Source: Thermococcus zilligii AN1
GTDB taxonomy: Archaea; Methanobacteriota_B; Thermococci; Thermococcales; Thermococcaceae
DNA length: 64,000 nucleotides
Reading direction: 5' to 3'
NCBI RefSeq assembly: GCF_000258515.1
Contig: NZ_AJLF01000001.1
Coordinates: forward strand, 496,001-560,000
The notes under the pieces are model-generated. The model did no database searches. It was not told the DNA's origin and saw nothing but the letters and a program-made list of their open reading frames with translations. Made by a program: the position numbers and the translations under genes. Numbering within the stretch: position 1 is the first letter of the stretch; every line of letters begins with the position of its first letter. Below, piece by piece: positions 7,430 through 18,396 of this stretch.

Positions 7430-7668
7430 AAATGCTGGAACTTTTGATCCTTCTTATCCTCCTGGTAGCGGTTGGCTACATAGTAATAAAGCTGACGCTG
7501 GCGGTTCTCAGGTGGTTGGCTGTAAACGCGATAACCGGGCTCCTGCTCCTCGGAGTCCTTAACTTCCTCGGAATCACCCACATCCCGCTCAACCTGGTCA
7601 ACTTCCTGATAATAGCCGTTGGGGGCGTGGTCGGGGTTTTCATTTTAATTCTGCTGTCCCTCATTTGA
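7426..7668 (+). CDS. BofA-like small membrane protein
   Basis: An 80-residue, strongly hydrophobic protein with about three membrane segments. The segment LAVNAITGLLLLGVLNFLG and the ending VNFLIIAVGGVVGVFILILLSLI match the pro-sigmaK processing inhibitor BofA family. In Bacillus BofA restrains a membrane metalloprotease; archaea lack that pathway, so the role here is open. A site-2 protease lies upstream at 4365-5603, a suggestive but unproven link. The start ATG overlaps the previous stop; a second ATG lies two codons on. Confidence 0.65.
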   Translation: MKMLELLILLILLVAVGYIVIKLTLAVLRWLAVNAITGLLLLGVLNFLGITHIPLNLVNFLIIAVGGVVGVFILILLSLI

Positions 7669-7678
7669 GCTCCAAACC

Positions 7679-7686
7679 TTTATAAA
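7679..7686 (+). promoter_or_regulatory. TATA box of the aRF1 gene
   Basis: TTTATAAA preceded by the BRE-like CCAAACC. The predicted transcription start is near 7706, leaving a leader of about 30 bases that contains GGGGTGAT. Confidence 0.7.
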
Positions 7687-7734
7687 TTCCCCTTTTTATG
7701 CCCTTACAACGTGAGAGTTTTAGGGGTGATGCTC

Positions 7735-8982
7735 ATGTCTCATAAGTCCGCTGAGATGTACGAACTCAAAAAGAAGGTCGAGGAGCTCAAAGGCTATCGA
7801 GGGCGGGCAACCGAGCTGGTCAGCCTTTACATTCCTGCCGGCTATGACATAAACAAGGTCATGCAGCAGCTCAGGGAAGAGTACGGTACTGCCCAGAACA
7901 TAAAGAGCAAGTCAACCCGAAAGAACGTCCTGGGCGCCCTGGAAAGGGCGATGCAGCACCTTAAACTTTACAGGCAGACGCCTGAGAACGGTCTCGCCCT
8001 CTTCGTCGGAAACGTCAGCGAGCAGGAGGGAGTTAGCGACATAAAGCTCTGGGCAATAGTCCCCCCCGAGCCGCTCAATGTGAGGCTCTATCGATGTGAC
8101 CAGACCTTCGTCACCGAACCCCTCGAAGAGATGCTCCGCGTTAAAGATGCCTACGGCCTCATAACCGTCGAAAAGAACGAGGCTACCATCGGCTTACTCC
8201 GCGGGAAGAGGATTGAGGTGATTGATGAGCTCACCTCCAACGTCCCCGGAAAGACCCGCGCCGGAGGTCAGTCGGCCAGGCGTTACGAGAGGATCAGGGA
8301 GCAGGAGACCCACGAGTTCATGAAGCGCATAGGCGAGCACGCCAACAACGCCTTCCTCCCGCTCCTTGAGAAGGGCGAGCTGAGGGGCATAATCGTGGGG
8401 GGCCCGGGGCCGACCAAGGAGGAGTTCGTTGGAGGGGACTACCTCCACCACGAGCTCCAGAAGAAGATAATAGGCGTAGTTGACATAAGCTACAGCGGCG
8501 AGTACGGCCTCAAGGAGCTCGTAGAGAAGGCCAGCGACATCCTCAAAGACCACGAGGCGATAAGGGAGCGCCACCTCGTCCAGGACTTCTTCAGGCACAT
8601 CGTCAAGGACACCGGGATGGTAACCTACGGTGAGAACGAGGTCAGGAAGGCGCTCGAGCTTGGGGCTGTTGATACGCTCCTCATCAGCGAGGGCTACGAC
8701 CGTGTCAGGGTTCACGCGAAGTGCAACAACTGCGGCTGGGAAGAGAAAAAGACCATGAGCAGGCCGGAGTTCCATGTCTACAGGAAGAAGCTCACCCACT
8801 GTCCAAAGTGCGGCAGTCAGAACATCAGCTTCGACGAGTGGGACGTCGCCGAGGAGCTCATAAAGATTGCCGAGGAAGCGGGCTCAAACGTTGAGGTCAT
8901 CTCCCTCGACACGGAGGAAGGCCAGCAGTTCTACAAGGCCTTCGGCGGAATCGGTGCCTTCCTGAGGTACAAGATAAGGTGA
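7735..8982 (+). CDS. prf1: Peptide chain release factor aRF1
   Basis: A 415-residue class I release factor that reads all three stop codons and triggers peptide release. The codon-recognition motif NIKS is at 55-58 and the catalytic GGQ at 177-179 ([10 protein letters not shown]). A zinc ribbon with CNNCGW and CPKCGS lies near residue 340. Length matches archaeal aRF1. The ATG at 7735 follows GGGGTGAT; a GTG at 7711 is in frame but lacks such a site. Monocistronic from its own TATA box. No anomalies seen. Confidence 0.95.
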   Translation: MSHKSAEMYELKKKVEELKGYRGRATELVSLYIPAGYDINKVMQQLREEYGTAQNIKSKSTRKNVLGALERAMQHLKLYRQTPENGLALFVGNVSEQEGVSDIKLWAIVPPEPLNVRLYRCDQTFVTEPLEEMLRVKDAYGLITVEKNEATIGLLRGKRIEVIDELTSNVPGKTRAGGQSARRYERIREQETHEFMKRIGEHANNAFLPLLEKGELRGIIVGGPGPTKEEFVGGDYLHHELQKKIIGVVDISYSGEYGLKELVEKASDILKDHEAIRERHLVQDFFRHIVKDTGMVTYGENEVRKALELGAVDTLLISEGYDRVRVHAKCNNCGWEEKKTMSRPEFHVYRKKLTHCPKCGSQNISFDEWDVAEELIKIAEEAGSNVEVISLDTEEGQQFYKAFGGIGAFLRYKIR

Positions 8983-9080
8983 CGCCACCCGCTCACCCCT
9001 TCCCTTCCTTTGTGCCAAAATCAGCGGGCGCCTGTTTTGGGCATTTCATTAAGATCCAAATCTTCACGTTATCGCAACAG

Positions 9081-9088
9081 TTATATAG
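9081..9088 (+). promoter_or_regulatory. TATA box of the tungsten oxidoreductase operon
   Basis: TTATATAG lies 34 bases ahead of the start codon at 9122, with AGGTG between. A GTT-n5-AAC arrangement just upstream does not have the spacing of the SurR site. Confidence 0.6.
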
Positions 9089-9121
9089 TTTGAGAGCGAT
9101 TTTACAGTTTAGGTGTTCCCA

Positions 9122-9646
9122 ATGGGTGACGGGGAAAGGTTGTGGATTCTGGTAACTCCCGACAGGTGCAGCGGCTGCAGGCTCTGCGAGATAGCCTGTT
9201 CCCTGGAGCACGAGGGGATAATATGGCCCGAGGCTTCCCGCATCAGGGTGTACGAGCTCCTTCCAGGCGTCAACGTCCCACACACCTGCGTCCAGTGCCC
9301 GGATTACCCGTGTGTGAACGCGTGCAAATTCGGTGCGCTGAGCGTGGATGAAGCAACCGGTGCCGTGAGGGTGAACGAGGAGAAGTGCGTCGAGTGCGGT
9401 GCCTGCGTTTTAGCATGCCCGGGCAACGTCCCGAGGATTCCGCCGGGCAGGGGTAGCGTCGTGATATGCGACCTCTGCAACGGAGAGCCCAGGTGCGTGG
9501 AGGTCTGCCGCGAGGCGGGCCATGACGCTTTAACGCTCGTCAGGGGCAACTACCGCTCTGTTTACAGGACTTTCGCGAAAGACCCCATCGAGAAGGGCGC
9601 CGAGCTGGCGAGGAAGGTCTTCGGGGAGGAGTTCGCGGGGTGGTAG
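9122..9646 (+). CDS. Four-cluster ferredoxin subunit of tungsten oxidoreductase (WOR5-S type)
   Basis: A 174-residue iron-sulfur protein with sixteen Cys in four groups: CSGCRLCEIAC, CVQCPDYPCVNAC, CVECGACVLAC and CDLCNGEPRCVEVC. This predicts four [4Fe-4S] clusters. A small subunit of this size (about 20 kDa) is known to pair with the large subunit of WOR5 in Pyrococcus furiosus and to carry electrons to ferredoxin. The ATG at 9122 follows AGGTG. The catalytic subunit begins three bases after the stop. Confidence 0.82.
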   Translation: MGDGERLWILVTPDRCSGCRLCEIACSLEHEGIIWPEASRIRVYELLPGVNVPHTCVQCPDYPCVNACKFGALSVDEATGAVRVNEEKCVECGACVLACPGNVPRIPPGRGSVVICDLCNGEPRCVEVCREAGHDALTLVRGNYRSVYRTFAKDPIEKGAELARKVFGEEFAGW

Positions 9647-9648
9647 AA

Positions 9649-11517
9649 ATGAAGGGCTACGCTGGAAAGCTTCTTGATGTCAACCTGAGCACGGAAAGCG
9701 TGAAGACCGTCGAGCTGAGCGAAGACATGCTCCGCTTCTACGGCGGCAGGGGGCTCGGCACTTACATCCTCTGGAGGGAGCTCGGCGAGAGGTGGGAGGA
9801 GATTGACCCGCTCGGCGAGGAGAACCTCCTCCTGATCCTCACGGGCCCGCTGACGGGCTACTATCCGGGAATAAAAACCGCGGTGGTTGCTAAATCTCCG
9901 GAGAGCAACGGCGTGGTAGGAAGCGTCCTGAGCAGTGAAGTTGGAATAGAACTCAAGAGCGCGGGCTACGACGGGATAATAATCCGCGGAAAGGCCAGGG
10001 AGCCAGTTTACCTGTTCATAAGCGACGACGATGTGGAAATCCGGGACGCCTCAAAGTACTGGGGCATGGGGGGCCTCGAGCTCCACAGGACCCTGCTGAA
10101 GGAAGTCCACGACGAGCTGAGAGAGGGGGCCAGGCTGAAGGGTATCCCCAAGGAGCCGGCGATGATGTACATTGGAAGGGGCGGGGAGGAGAGGGTAAGG
10201 TTTGCCGCCGTAATGAGCAAGCTGATGCATGCCGCTGGCTACGGCGGCTTTGGGGCCGTCATGGGGAGCAAGAACCTCAAGGCGGTTTTAGTCAAGGGGA
10301 ACAAAGCTCTCCCCGAAGTCCACGACCCGGAGAAGTTCAAAACAATGCTCCGCGAGTTCCAGAGGGAGCTTTTGACCCTCACCACCTTCCGGCAGTGGGG
10401 GACTGGGGCGGGCGGCTACAGCGTCGGTAAAGACCGCTCGAGCCAGCCGATCAGGAACTGGCAGGAGGAGTACCACGACGACGGGAGGATAAGCGTGGTG
10501 AACTTCGAGCTCAGGGCCTGGGTGAAGAAGTACTGGGCCGACTACGGCTGTCCGGTCAACTGCATGAAGATATCCTACCTCCGCTACGGGCCGTATAAAG
10601 GCGCAATAACAGACGCGCCGGACTACGAGCTCATGGCCTACATGGGCACCAACCTCGGAATATTCGAGCCCGAAAAGGTTGTCTACCTCTCCTACCTCGT
10701 TGATGAGCTCGGCCTCGACGGTATCAACGCGGGCAATGTCCTCGGCTTCGCCGCGGAGCTCTACCAGAGGGGAATCCTAACGGAGGAGGACATAGGCTTC
10801 AGGCTCGAATGGGGCGATGAAAAAGCTTTCGCGAGGCTCCTTGAGCTGATAGTTAATGGAGAGGGCATCGGAAAAGTCCTCGCCGAAGGAACCTACCGCG
10901 CGGCGAAGCGCATCTCGGAGATGAAGGGCGTGGATGTCACGCGCTACGCCGTCCACGTCAAGGGGATTGGAGTAGGCGCCCACGGCGTCAGGAGCGGCCT
11001 TGACTACACGAGGGACATAAGCTACGCCGTTTCCGTCCAGGGGGGCGACCACACGGCAGCCGCTGGGCTGCCGGCGAGGAGCTACGAGGGCGAGCTGGTG
11101 AATGCCTTCTACGACTCCGCCGTTGTGTGCATGTTTACAGCCAAGCCGGGCTTTGAGAGGATCATCGAGTTCGGAAACGCGGTTACGGGCTTTGAGCTGA
11201 CGCCGGAGAAATGGCTCAACGAGGTGGGTTTGAGAATACTCCACCTCCAGAGGATCCTTCTCCTCCTCGGAGGGCCCGACGTTTACTGGGGCCCGGAGGA
11301 CGACGACAACCCGCCGAGGTTCTACGAGCCCCTCCCGAGCGGCCCGGCGAAGGGGAGCGCACCGGGCAGGGAGGAGATAAAGGCCAAGGTAAGGCAGTAC
11401 TACGAAGAGATAGGCTATGACGAGCACGGGATTCCGAGGGAAGACATCTTAGAGGAGCTCGGCCTTGGTGAAGCAAGGCGCGAGGTGAAGCGCATAAGAA
11501 AGCGCCTCGGCCTCTGA
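9649..11517 (+). CDS. wor5: Tungsten-containing aldehyde:ferredoxin oxidoreductase (WOR5-like)
   Basis: A 622-residue member of the AOR family. It oxidises aldehydes with a bis-tungstopterin and one [4Fe-4S] cluster, reducing ferredoxin. Family landmarks are the GRGLGTYILWRE start, LTGPLTGYYPG, CPVNCMKI, and a late Cys in SAVVCMFTAK that together with the earlier Cys would bind the cluster. The pairing with a four-cluster ferredoxin subunit points to WOR5 rather than AOR, FOR or GAPOR, which lack that partner. The ATG at 9649 has GGGGTGGT upstream; a GTG at 9640 is possible. A MoaD-like gene follows. Confidence 0.85.
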   Translation: MKGYAGKLLDVNLSTESVKTVELSEDMLRFYGGRGLGTYILWRELGERWEEIDPLGEENLLLILTGPLTGYYPGIKTAVVAKSPESNGVVGSVLSSEVGIELKSAGYDGIIIRGKAREPVYLFISDDDVEIRDASKYWGMGGLELHRTLLKEVHDELREGARLKGIPKEPAMMYIGRGGEERVRFAAVMSKLMHAAGYGGFGAVMGSKNLKAVLVKGNKALPEVHDPEKFKTMLREFQRELLTLTTFRQWGTGAGGYSVGKDRSSQPIRNWQEEYHDDGRISVVNFELRAWVKKYWADYGCPVNCMKISYLRYGPYKGAITDAPDYELMAYMGTNLGIFEPEKVVYLSYLVDELGLDGINAGNVLGFAAELYQRGILTEEDIGFRLEWGDEKAFARLLELIVNGEGIGKVLAEGTYRAAKRISEMKGVDVTRYAVHVKGIGVGAHGVRSGLDYTRDISYAVSVQGGDHTAAAGLPARSYEGELVNAFYDSAVVCMFTAKPGFERIIEFGNAVTGFELTPEKWLNEVGLRILHLQRILLLLGGPDVYWGPEDDDNPPRFYEPLPSGPAKGSAPGREEIKAKVRQYYEEIGYDEHGIPREDILEELGLGEARREVKRIRKRLGL

Positions 11518-11537
11518 TTTTCCCTTTGGTGGTTCCC

Positions 11538-11756
11538 ATGAGGGTAACCCTGATACTCTACGGCGAGCACGCCCTGAAGCACGGCCCGCGGAAGGAGCTT
11601 GAGGTGGAAGAGGGAAAGAGGGTGAGCGAGCTTCTCAGGGAGCTCGGGATAAGCCCGGGTGAACACCACGTCCTGGTGAACGAGAGGAAGGTTGACGACT
11701 GCAGGCTCAAGGACGGGGACGTCGTCAAGGTGCTCCCCGTTGTTTACGGGGGCTGA
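11538..11756 (+). CDS. MoaD/ThiS-family protein
   Basis: A 72-residue ubiquitin-fold protein ending in VVYGG, with the C-terminal Gly-Gly that is thiocarboxylated in sulfur carriers. Family knowledge: MoaD donates sulfur to molybdopterin or tungstopterin synthesis. Its place 20 bases after the tungsten enzyme suggests a role in supplying that cofactor. GGTGG precedes the ATG. A role in tRNA thiolation or protein modification (SAMP-like) is the alternative. Confidence 0.75.
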   Translation: MRVTLILYGEHALKHGPRKELEVEEGKRVSELLRELGISPGEHHVLVNERKVDDCRLKDGDVVKVLPVVYGG

Positions 11757-11769
11757 AGGGAAGAAGGGC

Positions 11770-12651
11770 TCAGCCCAGCACCTCCTTTAACAGCCCCCTT
11801 ATCTTTTCCCTCACTTCTTCGCCGTCCGCGACGTAAGGCGGCCTCAGGACGGGTTTTATCGAGAAGCCCCTGACGGACATTGCTAACTTTATCGCCGAGC
11901 CGAAGGAAGACGCTAAATCGTAGACCTTCGAGAGCTTCGCCAGCTTTCTCGCCCCTTCGAGGGCCTCTTCAAAGCGCTTCTCCTGAAAAGCTCTCCACAC
12001 CGCGAGGTGTATCTCGGGGGCGAAGTTGGCGCAGGCCATTATCCCGCCGTCACCGCCGAGGGTTAGAGTGCTCAGGAAGTGCTGGTCGAGGCCGGTAAAA
12101 ACCTTAAAGTCCTTCCTCTCGCCCCTGACCTCGAGAATGACGTCCCTGACGTGGTTTACACTGTCTATCGTCTCCTTAACGCCGGCAATGCTTGAGTACT
12201 CGAGGGCGAGGCGTTTGATAAGCTGGACGCTCAGGGGGCTGGCGCAGGAGGGGATGTTGTAGAGTATTATCGGGATCTCCGTTTTTTCGGCTATCATCGA
12301 GTAGTGCTTGAAGAGCGCCTCTTCCCTCAGGGGGCAGTAGTATGGCGGCGCTATGACCGCGCAGTCCGCCCCTATGTCCTGGGCGTGCCTTGTGAGTTCA
12401 ATGACTTCCAGAGTGTTCGGGGATGCCGTCCCCACGAGGTAGAAGGCCGAAGTGACGAGCTCGCGCCCCTTCTCAGCCAGAAACTTCCTCTCTTCGTGAC
12501 TGAGGCTCGTGAACTCACCGGTTGTAGCGTTGATGAATATCCCGTGGACGCCGGCCTCCTGGAGGTACTCCACGTGCTCCTCGAGGGCAGAAACGTCTAT
12601 GGAGTAGTCCTCGTTGAAAGGTGTAACCAGGGGGACTATAACGCCGCGCAT
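11770..12651 (-). CDS. DapA/NanA-family aldolase
   Basis: A 293-residue TIM-barrel lyase. Hallmarks of the dihydrodipicolinate synthase/N-acetylneuraminate lyase family are visible: NATTGEF for carboxylate binding, YNIP with the catalytic Tyr, and the Schiff-base Lys in AGVKET. Thermococcales make lysine through the LysW route, so a true dihydrodipicolinate synthase role is doubtful. A 2-keto-3-deoxy sugar acid aldolase is as likely. The ATG at 12651 follows GGTGGTCCC. It is convergent with the tungsten operon, and its own unit is monocistronic. Confidence 0.78.
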   Translation of the reverse strand: MRGVIVPLVTPFNEDYSIDVSALEEHVEYLQEAGVHGIFINATTGEFTSLSHEERKFLAEKGRELVTSAFYLVGTASPNTLEVIELTRHAQDIGADCAVIAPPYYCPLREEALFKHYSMIAEKTEIPIILYNIPSCASPLSVQLIKRLALEYSSIAGVKETIDSVNHVRDVILEVRGERKDFKVFTGLDQHFLSTLTLGGDGGIMACANFAPEIHLAVWRAFQEKRFEEALEGARKLAKLSKVYDLASSFGSAIKLAMSVRGFSIKPVLRPPYVADGEEVREKIRGLLKEVLG

Positions 12652-12862
12652 GGGACCACCGGAGGGTTTAGGTGAAAGGGGTATTTTAGGGTTGTCCATG
12701 GATAGCCATAGAAAGGCCAAGACTGCGTGGAGGCCGGGGCAGGCCCCATAACCAATGCGCGGCTGGGCGAACTTATGTAACCTGGAAAATGGGCTGGATA
12801 TCCAGGGAAGAGGGAAAATACAGGGTCACAGAGCCAGCTGTGGAAAAGTGCTGGAGAGTAGC

Positions 12863-15135
<2,273 letters not shown>

Positions 15136-15139
<4 letters not shown>

Positions 15140-15711
15140 GGAAATTGCCTTTCACCTCCCCCCGGGCCAGGGATAGAGCAAAGGAGTATTTTGTTTTACT
15201 CACGCTCGGGTTTACTATAGCAGTTGTCTTTGGTGCGATAACCGCCCTGACCGCACCCCAGAGGTCACTGGGGATTTTTGAGAGCATCGGAAGATCCATA
15301 GCCGGAAAAATCGACACCCAGGACAGGTTTCACACGTTTCTCTTGATATACTTCAACAACCTCGGCGTCGCGACCTCCGCCTATGCCCTCGGGGTACTCT
15401 TCGGCATCGTCCCCTGGCTTATAGTTATGGTCAACGGCTTCATCCTCGGGCTCGTGGTAGCTCTGGTAATTTCCCAGGGACTCCTGAGCCCCGTCCAGGC
15501 CCTCCTCGCCATAATCCCCCACGGGATATTTGAGATACCCGCCATACTTCTCTCGGCAACCGCCGGAATACTCCTTTACAGGGGAACCCTCAAGAAAGAG
15601 GGCTTAGACCTGGTTTACTCGTCCCTCAGGCTCTACGCCCTCTCCGCTGGCCTCCTGCTCCTGGCGGCCTTCATAGAGGCCTTTGTAACCCCGCGTGTTG
15701 CCGGGCTTTGA
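15136..15711 (+). CDS. SpoIIM-family (DUF95) membrane protein
   Basis: A 191-residue integral membrane protein with about five hydrophobic segments. The segment FHTFLLIYFNNLGVATSAYALGVLFGI and the later IIPHGIFEIPAILLSATAG are typical of the stage II sporulation protein M family. In bacteria SpoIIM helps remodel septal peptidoglycan. Archaea have no such wall, so function here is unknown; some archaeal homologues sit with transporters or proteases. The GTG start overlaps the preceding TGA, so translation is coupled to the lipoate-ligase domain gene. Confidence 0.75.
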
Positions 15712-15717
15712 GGGCAC

Positions 15718-16977
15718 CTAAACCTCCGTACCCGTGTAAATCCCGTGCCTCGTCCTTACGATTCTCACATTTATCCTGTCCCCAACCTCCGCGCTGGTGT
15801 TTATAACCTCTATAAGCCTGTTCCGGGCCTTTGCGAGCATCTCCCCCTCCATCCTCCCGGGCAGAACGACCTCGGCCCTGACAACCTCACCCGGTTTGAA
15901 GGCGAGGGGTATGAATTCCCTCTTCTCCATGCCGAAGTGGCTCGGCTTAAGGATCAGCGGCCTCATGCCGGTTTTCTCCTCAAGGGCCCTCAGCCAGGCG
16001 TAGAACTCATTGAAGGGGACAACCTTGGCTATTACCGGGTTCCTGCCGAACTTGTAGGGGACGTAGTTCTGGAAGCCGAGGGCGGGCCAGCGCTTTCCGG
16101 CGCCTATCTTTCGGGCAAACTCTATGAAGGCCTCGGCCTCGTCGTCGTTTACCCCGAAGATTATGACCGGCGCGAGGAGGACGTCTATTCCCGCGTTTAC
16201 CAGGGCCTCGGCTATGTCGAGAACGTGCTCAAGGTCGTAGTCCTTCCTCCCCATGAGCATCTTAGCCTTCTCCGGGTCGAGGGAGTGTATGGAAAGGTTC
16301 ACCCTGTCGAGGCCGGCCTCCGCCAGCTCCTCAACCAGCTTATCCGTCAAGAGAGTCCCGTTGCTCTGCATTGAGATTACCGAAACGTTCGGATGCCCGC
16401 GGAGGGCCTGAACGAGCTCGACGCGGAAGGGGTAGAGGAGGGGCTCGCCCTGGCCGTCGAGATGGGCCTCAAGGCCCTTCCCATTCATTCTCGCGATATC
16501 ATCAAACCACTTCATCAGATAGTCGATGTCCACTACGTAGTCAAGCTTCCTGGTTCTTGAGTAGGGGCCCTCATCGACGGAGCAGAAGACGCAGCTGAGA
16601 TTACAACCGCTAATACCCCTCACCTGGATGAGGTTGGTTCCCCGATCAATCAGCCCAAAGGCGTTGTAGCCGAGAAGAGGAACGTCCATGCCCTCGTGGA
16701 TGTAGAGGACTTTTCTGTTGGTGTAGCGGCTCCTCAAAAGCGCGCCGAGGTTGTTCTGGATATAGATGGCCAGGTACTTCTCGATACCGGGATAGTCGGT
16801 ATCAACGAAGAGCCTCCCGTCCCTAACGATTAGCTCGGGTTTAACCCGGTACTTTCTCATCAAAATCCTTTGAAGCTCTTTCCTGTCGAAGTCAGCGTAA
16901 AGCGTCTCCCTCCAGATGAGTCTCACGCTTTCCTCCTTTTCCTCAAACTTTACGTTGGGGAGAGAGACTTCTATCAT
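15718..16977 (-). CDS. Radical SAM protein with C-terminal TRAM domain
   Basis: A 419-residue protein. The cluster motif is CNLSCVFC (CxxxCxxC) around residue 150, followed by HLDGQGEPLLYP and ISMQSNGTLLT, which are standard SAM-barrel elements. The last 60 or so residues (EVINTSAEVGDRINVRIVRTRHGIYTG) form a TRAM-type RNA-binding fold, pointing to RNA or tRNA modification. The substrate is unknown. The ATG at 16977 lies about 27 bases after a TATA-like TTTTTAAG, suggesting a nearly leaderless transcript; an ORF extension to 17073 would include the promoter. Confidence 0.75.
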   Translation of the reverse strand: MIEVSLPNVKFEEKEESVRLIWRETLYADFDRKELQRILMRKYRVKPELIVRDGRLFVDTDYPGIEKYLAIYIQNNLGALLRSRYTNRKVLYIHEGMDVPLLGYNAFGLIDRGTNLIQVRGISGCNLSCVFCSVDEGPYSRTRKLDYVVDIDYLMKWFDDIARMNGKGLEAHLDGQGEPLLYPFRVELVQALRGHPNVSVISMQSNGTLLTDKLVEELAEAGLDRVNLSIHSLDPEKAKMLMGRKDYDLEHVLDIAEALVNAGIDVLLAPVIIFGVNDDEAEAFIEFARKIGAGKRWPALGFQNYVPYKFGRNPVIAKVVPFNEFYAWLRALEEKTGMRPLILKPSHFGMEKREFIPLAFKPGEVVRAEVVLPGRMEGEMLAKARNRLIEVINTSAEVGDRINVRIVRTRHGIYTGTEV

Positions 16978-17135
16978 GCCCGGGGATTTTTTAGACCCTC
17001 TTAAAAACCCGCCGATGGAGATTTTATCCACCTTAAACTTTTTAAAGGACGTTGACTGTCCCCATGCGGGCATGGAAACATTTTAATACCAGTGATGCAA
17101 AACGTCTAGTGATGAACTTAAGTGGGTGATGGCCC

Positions 17136-17636
17136 ATGTGGGGAAAGATCGAGCACTACTTTGACGAATACCCGGTGAGGAAGGTAATAGCGAAGACACT
17201 CCTCAAGTATGGTCTCAGGGTCTCGGACGACATGAAGATAAAGGCAGGGGAAATAGAGGTTCCCTACACCAAGATCGCCAAGGCCCTCAACGTCGACAGG
17301 CGCGTTGTGAAGGAGACCGTTGGCATGATACTCGCGGTACCCGAGCTGAAGGAGATCTACGCCAACCTCGAGCCAACAGTCCACATGAAGCACGTGGGAA
17401 GGCACGTTGGGTACGGCGTCATTGAGATAGAGCCAGAGCCGAGGACGGTTGGGATACTGGCGAAGATATCCCAGAAGATAGCGGACAGGGGAATAAACAT
17501 CGTCCAGGTCGTCGCGGAGGACCCCGAGCTCTACCCCGAGGCTACCCTGACGATAATCACGGAGAGGCCAATCCCGGGTGACCTCATCAACGAGCTTTCA
17601 AAGCTCGAGGGCGTTAAGAGGATTTCGATATACTGA
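17136..17636 (+). CDS. ACT-domain regulator of amino-acid metabolism
   Basis: A 166-residue protein with an N-terminal helical DNA-binding-like part (VPYTKIAKALNVDRRVVKETV, about residues 42-62) and a C-terminal ACT domain (VGILAKISQKIADRGINIVQVVAEDPEL). ACT domains bind amino acids, so it is probably a feedback-sensing transcription regulator, COG2061-like. GGTGAT lies just before the ATG. It stands alone between the radical SAM gene and the mbx operon. Ligand and target genes are not evident. Confidence 0.75.
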   Translation: MWGKIEHYFDEYPVRKVIAKTLLKYGLRVSDDMKIKAGEIEVPYTKIAKALNVDRRVVKETVGMILAVPELKEIYANLEPTVHMKHVGRHVGYGVIEIEPEPRTVGILAKISQKIADRGINIVQVVAEDPELYPEATLTIITERPIPGDLINELSKLEGVKRISIY

Positions 17637-17784
17637 CTCCGTTTCTCTTAACTTTTGCGGGCCCGCGCCTGTTGTTTTTGGAGATGGAATTTGGAGCCCG
17701 AGGAATCCTTTTTAGCATCAAAGGACAAAGTTGCTTCCCGCATTTTAACCAAAGGTTTTAAACCTCCGTTCTTCGCAAGCAAGG

Positions 17785-17792
17785 TTTATAAG
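17785..17792 (+). promoter_or_regulatory. TATA box of the mbx operon
   Basis: TTTATAAG with the purine-rich AAGCAAGG just upstream. The predicted transcription start is near 17811, leaving a leader of about 55 bases before the first ATG at 17866. Confidence 0.7.
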
Positions 17793-17797
17793 CAATT

Positions 17798-17806
17798 GTT
17801 TTCAAC
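17798..17806 (+). promoter_or_regulatory. SurR-type operator GTTttcAAC
   Basis: GTTTTCAAC fits the published SurR recognition pattern GTTn3AAC exactly. A third half-site five bases on would be GTT and reads GGT. The site lies six bases after the TATA box and before the expected transcription start, a position that blocks RNA polymerase. SurR is known to repress sulfur-responsive genes, including mbx in Pyrococcus furiosus, when sulfur is absent. Confidence 0.7.
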
Positions 17807-17826
17807 TTCGGGGTAGCCAAGTTGAA
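17801..17826. promoter_or_regulatory. 8-bp inverted repeat in the mbx leader
   Basis: TTCAACTT (17801-17808) and AAGTTGAA (17819-17826) are exact complements with a 10-base loop. The left arm shares the AAC of the SurR-type site. In DNA it could be a two-fold binding site; only part would be present in the RNA, so an RNA hairpin is less likely. Confidence 0.45.
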
Positions 17827-17865
17827 GTGTCCCGAGATGTCCACCAACCGCTGGAGGGTTGATGA

Positions 17866-18396
17866 ATGGAGGAAGCAAGCAAAGTTAGCAGGTACCTCTA
17901 CACACTTATAGTCCTGTTTTTGATATGGCTGGCCCTAACGGCAAGCTTAGATCCCCAGGAGCTGACCTTTGGCTTCATTCTATCGGCGATAGTGGCGGCT
18001 ATAACCTACCCAATCTTCACCACGAGGGGGCTGGCGAACCTCCATCCAAAGAGGATTGCCTACGCGATAGTTTACGTGCCCTACTTCCTGTGGGCCATGA
18101 TAATGGCCAACCTCGACGTGGCCTACAGGGTTCTCCACCCCAAGAGGCCGATAAGGCCTGGCATCGTCCACTGCAAGACCGTTCTCAAGACCAACCCCGG
18201 AAAGCTCGCCCTCGCGAACTCGATAACCCTCACCCCGGGAACCATAACCCTCGACGTTGATTGTGATAACTACTTCATCCACTGGATATGGGTCCCCGAC
18301 GAGGCCCTAACCGAGAAGGAAGAGGAGCACGTTAAAGCCGCTTCAGAGAAGATAACGGCTCCCTTTGAAAAATTCCTGAAGGTGATCTTCGAATGA
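17866..18396 (+). CDS. mbxA: MBX subunit A, MrpE-like antiporter subunit
   Basis: A 176-residue protein with two to three N-terminal membrane segments and a cytoplasmic tail. The motifs ALANSITLTPGTITLDVD and PIRPGIVHCKT are typical of Mrp Na+/H+ antiporter subunit E. It is the first of thirteen genes of the MBX (MBS) complex, which couples ferredoxin oxidation and polysulfide reduction to Na+ or H+ transport. The ATG at 17866 has GGTTGATGA nearby. It overlaps the next gene by ATGA. Confidence 0.88.
   Translation: MEEASKVSRYLYTLIVLFLIWLALTASLDPQELTFGFILSAIVAAITYPIFTTRGLANLHPKRIAYAIVYVPYFLWAMIMANLDVAYRVLHPKRPIRPGIVHCKTVLKTNPGKLALANSITLTPGTITLDVDCDNYFIHWIWVPDEALTEKEEEHVKAASEKITAPFEKFLKVIFE

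Noticed and set aside
9070-9088. GTT-n5-AAC next to the tungsten oxidoreductase TATA box as a SurR site
   Set aside because: The spacing between half-sites is five bases; SurR needs three. No other GTTn3AAC seen in this promoter.
11770-12651. Naming the DapA-family gene as dihydrodipicolinate synthase
   Set aside because: Thermococcales use the LysW lysine route and no other diaminopimelate gene is in the window, so the specific name is not justified.
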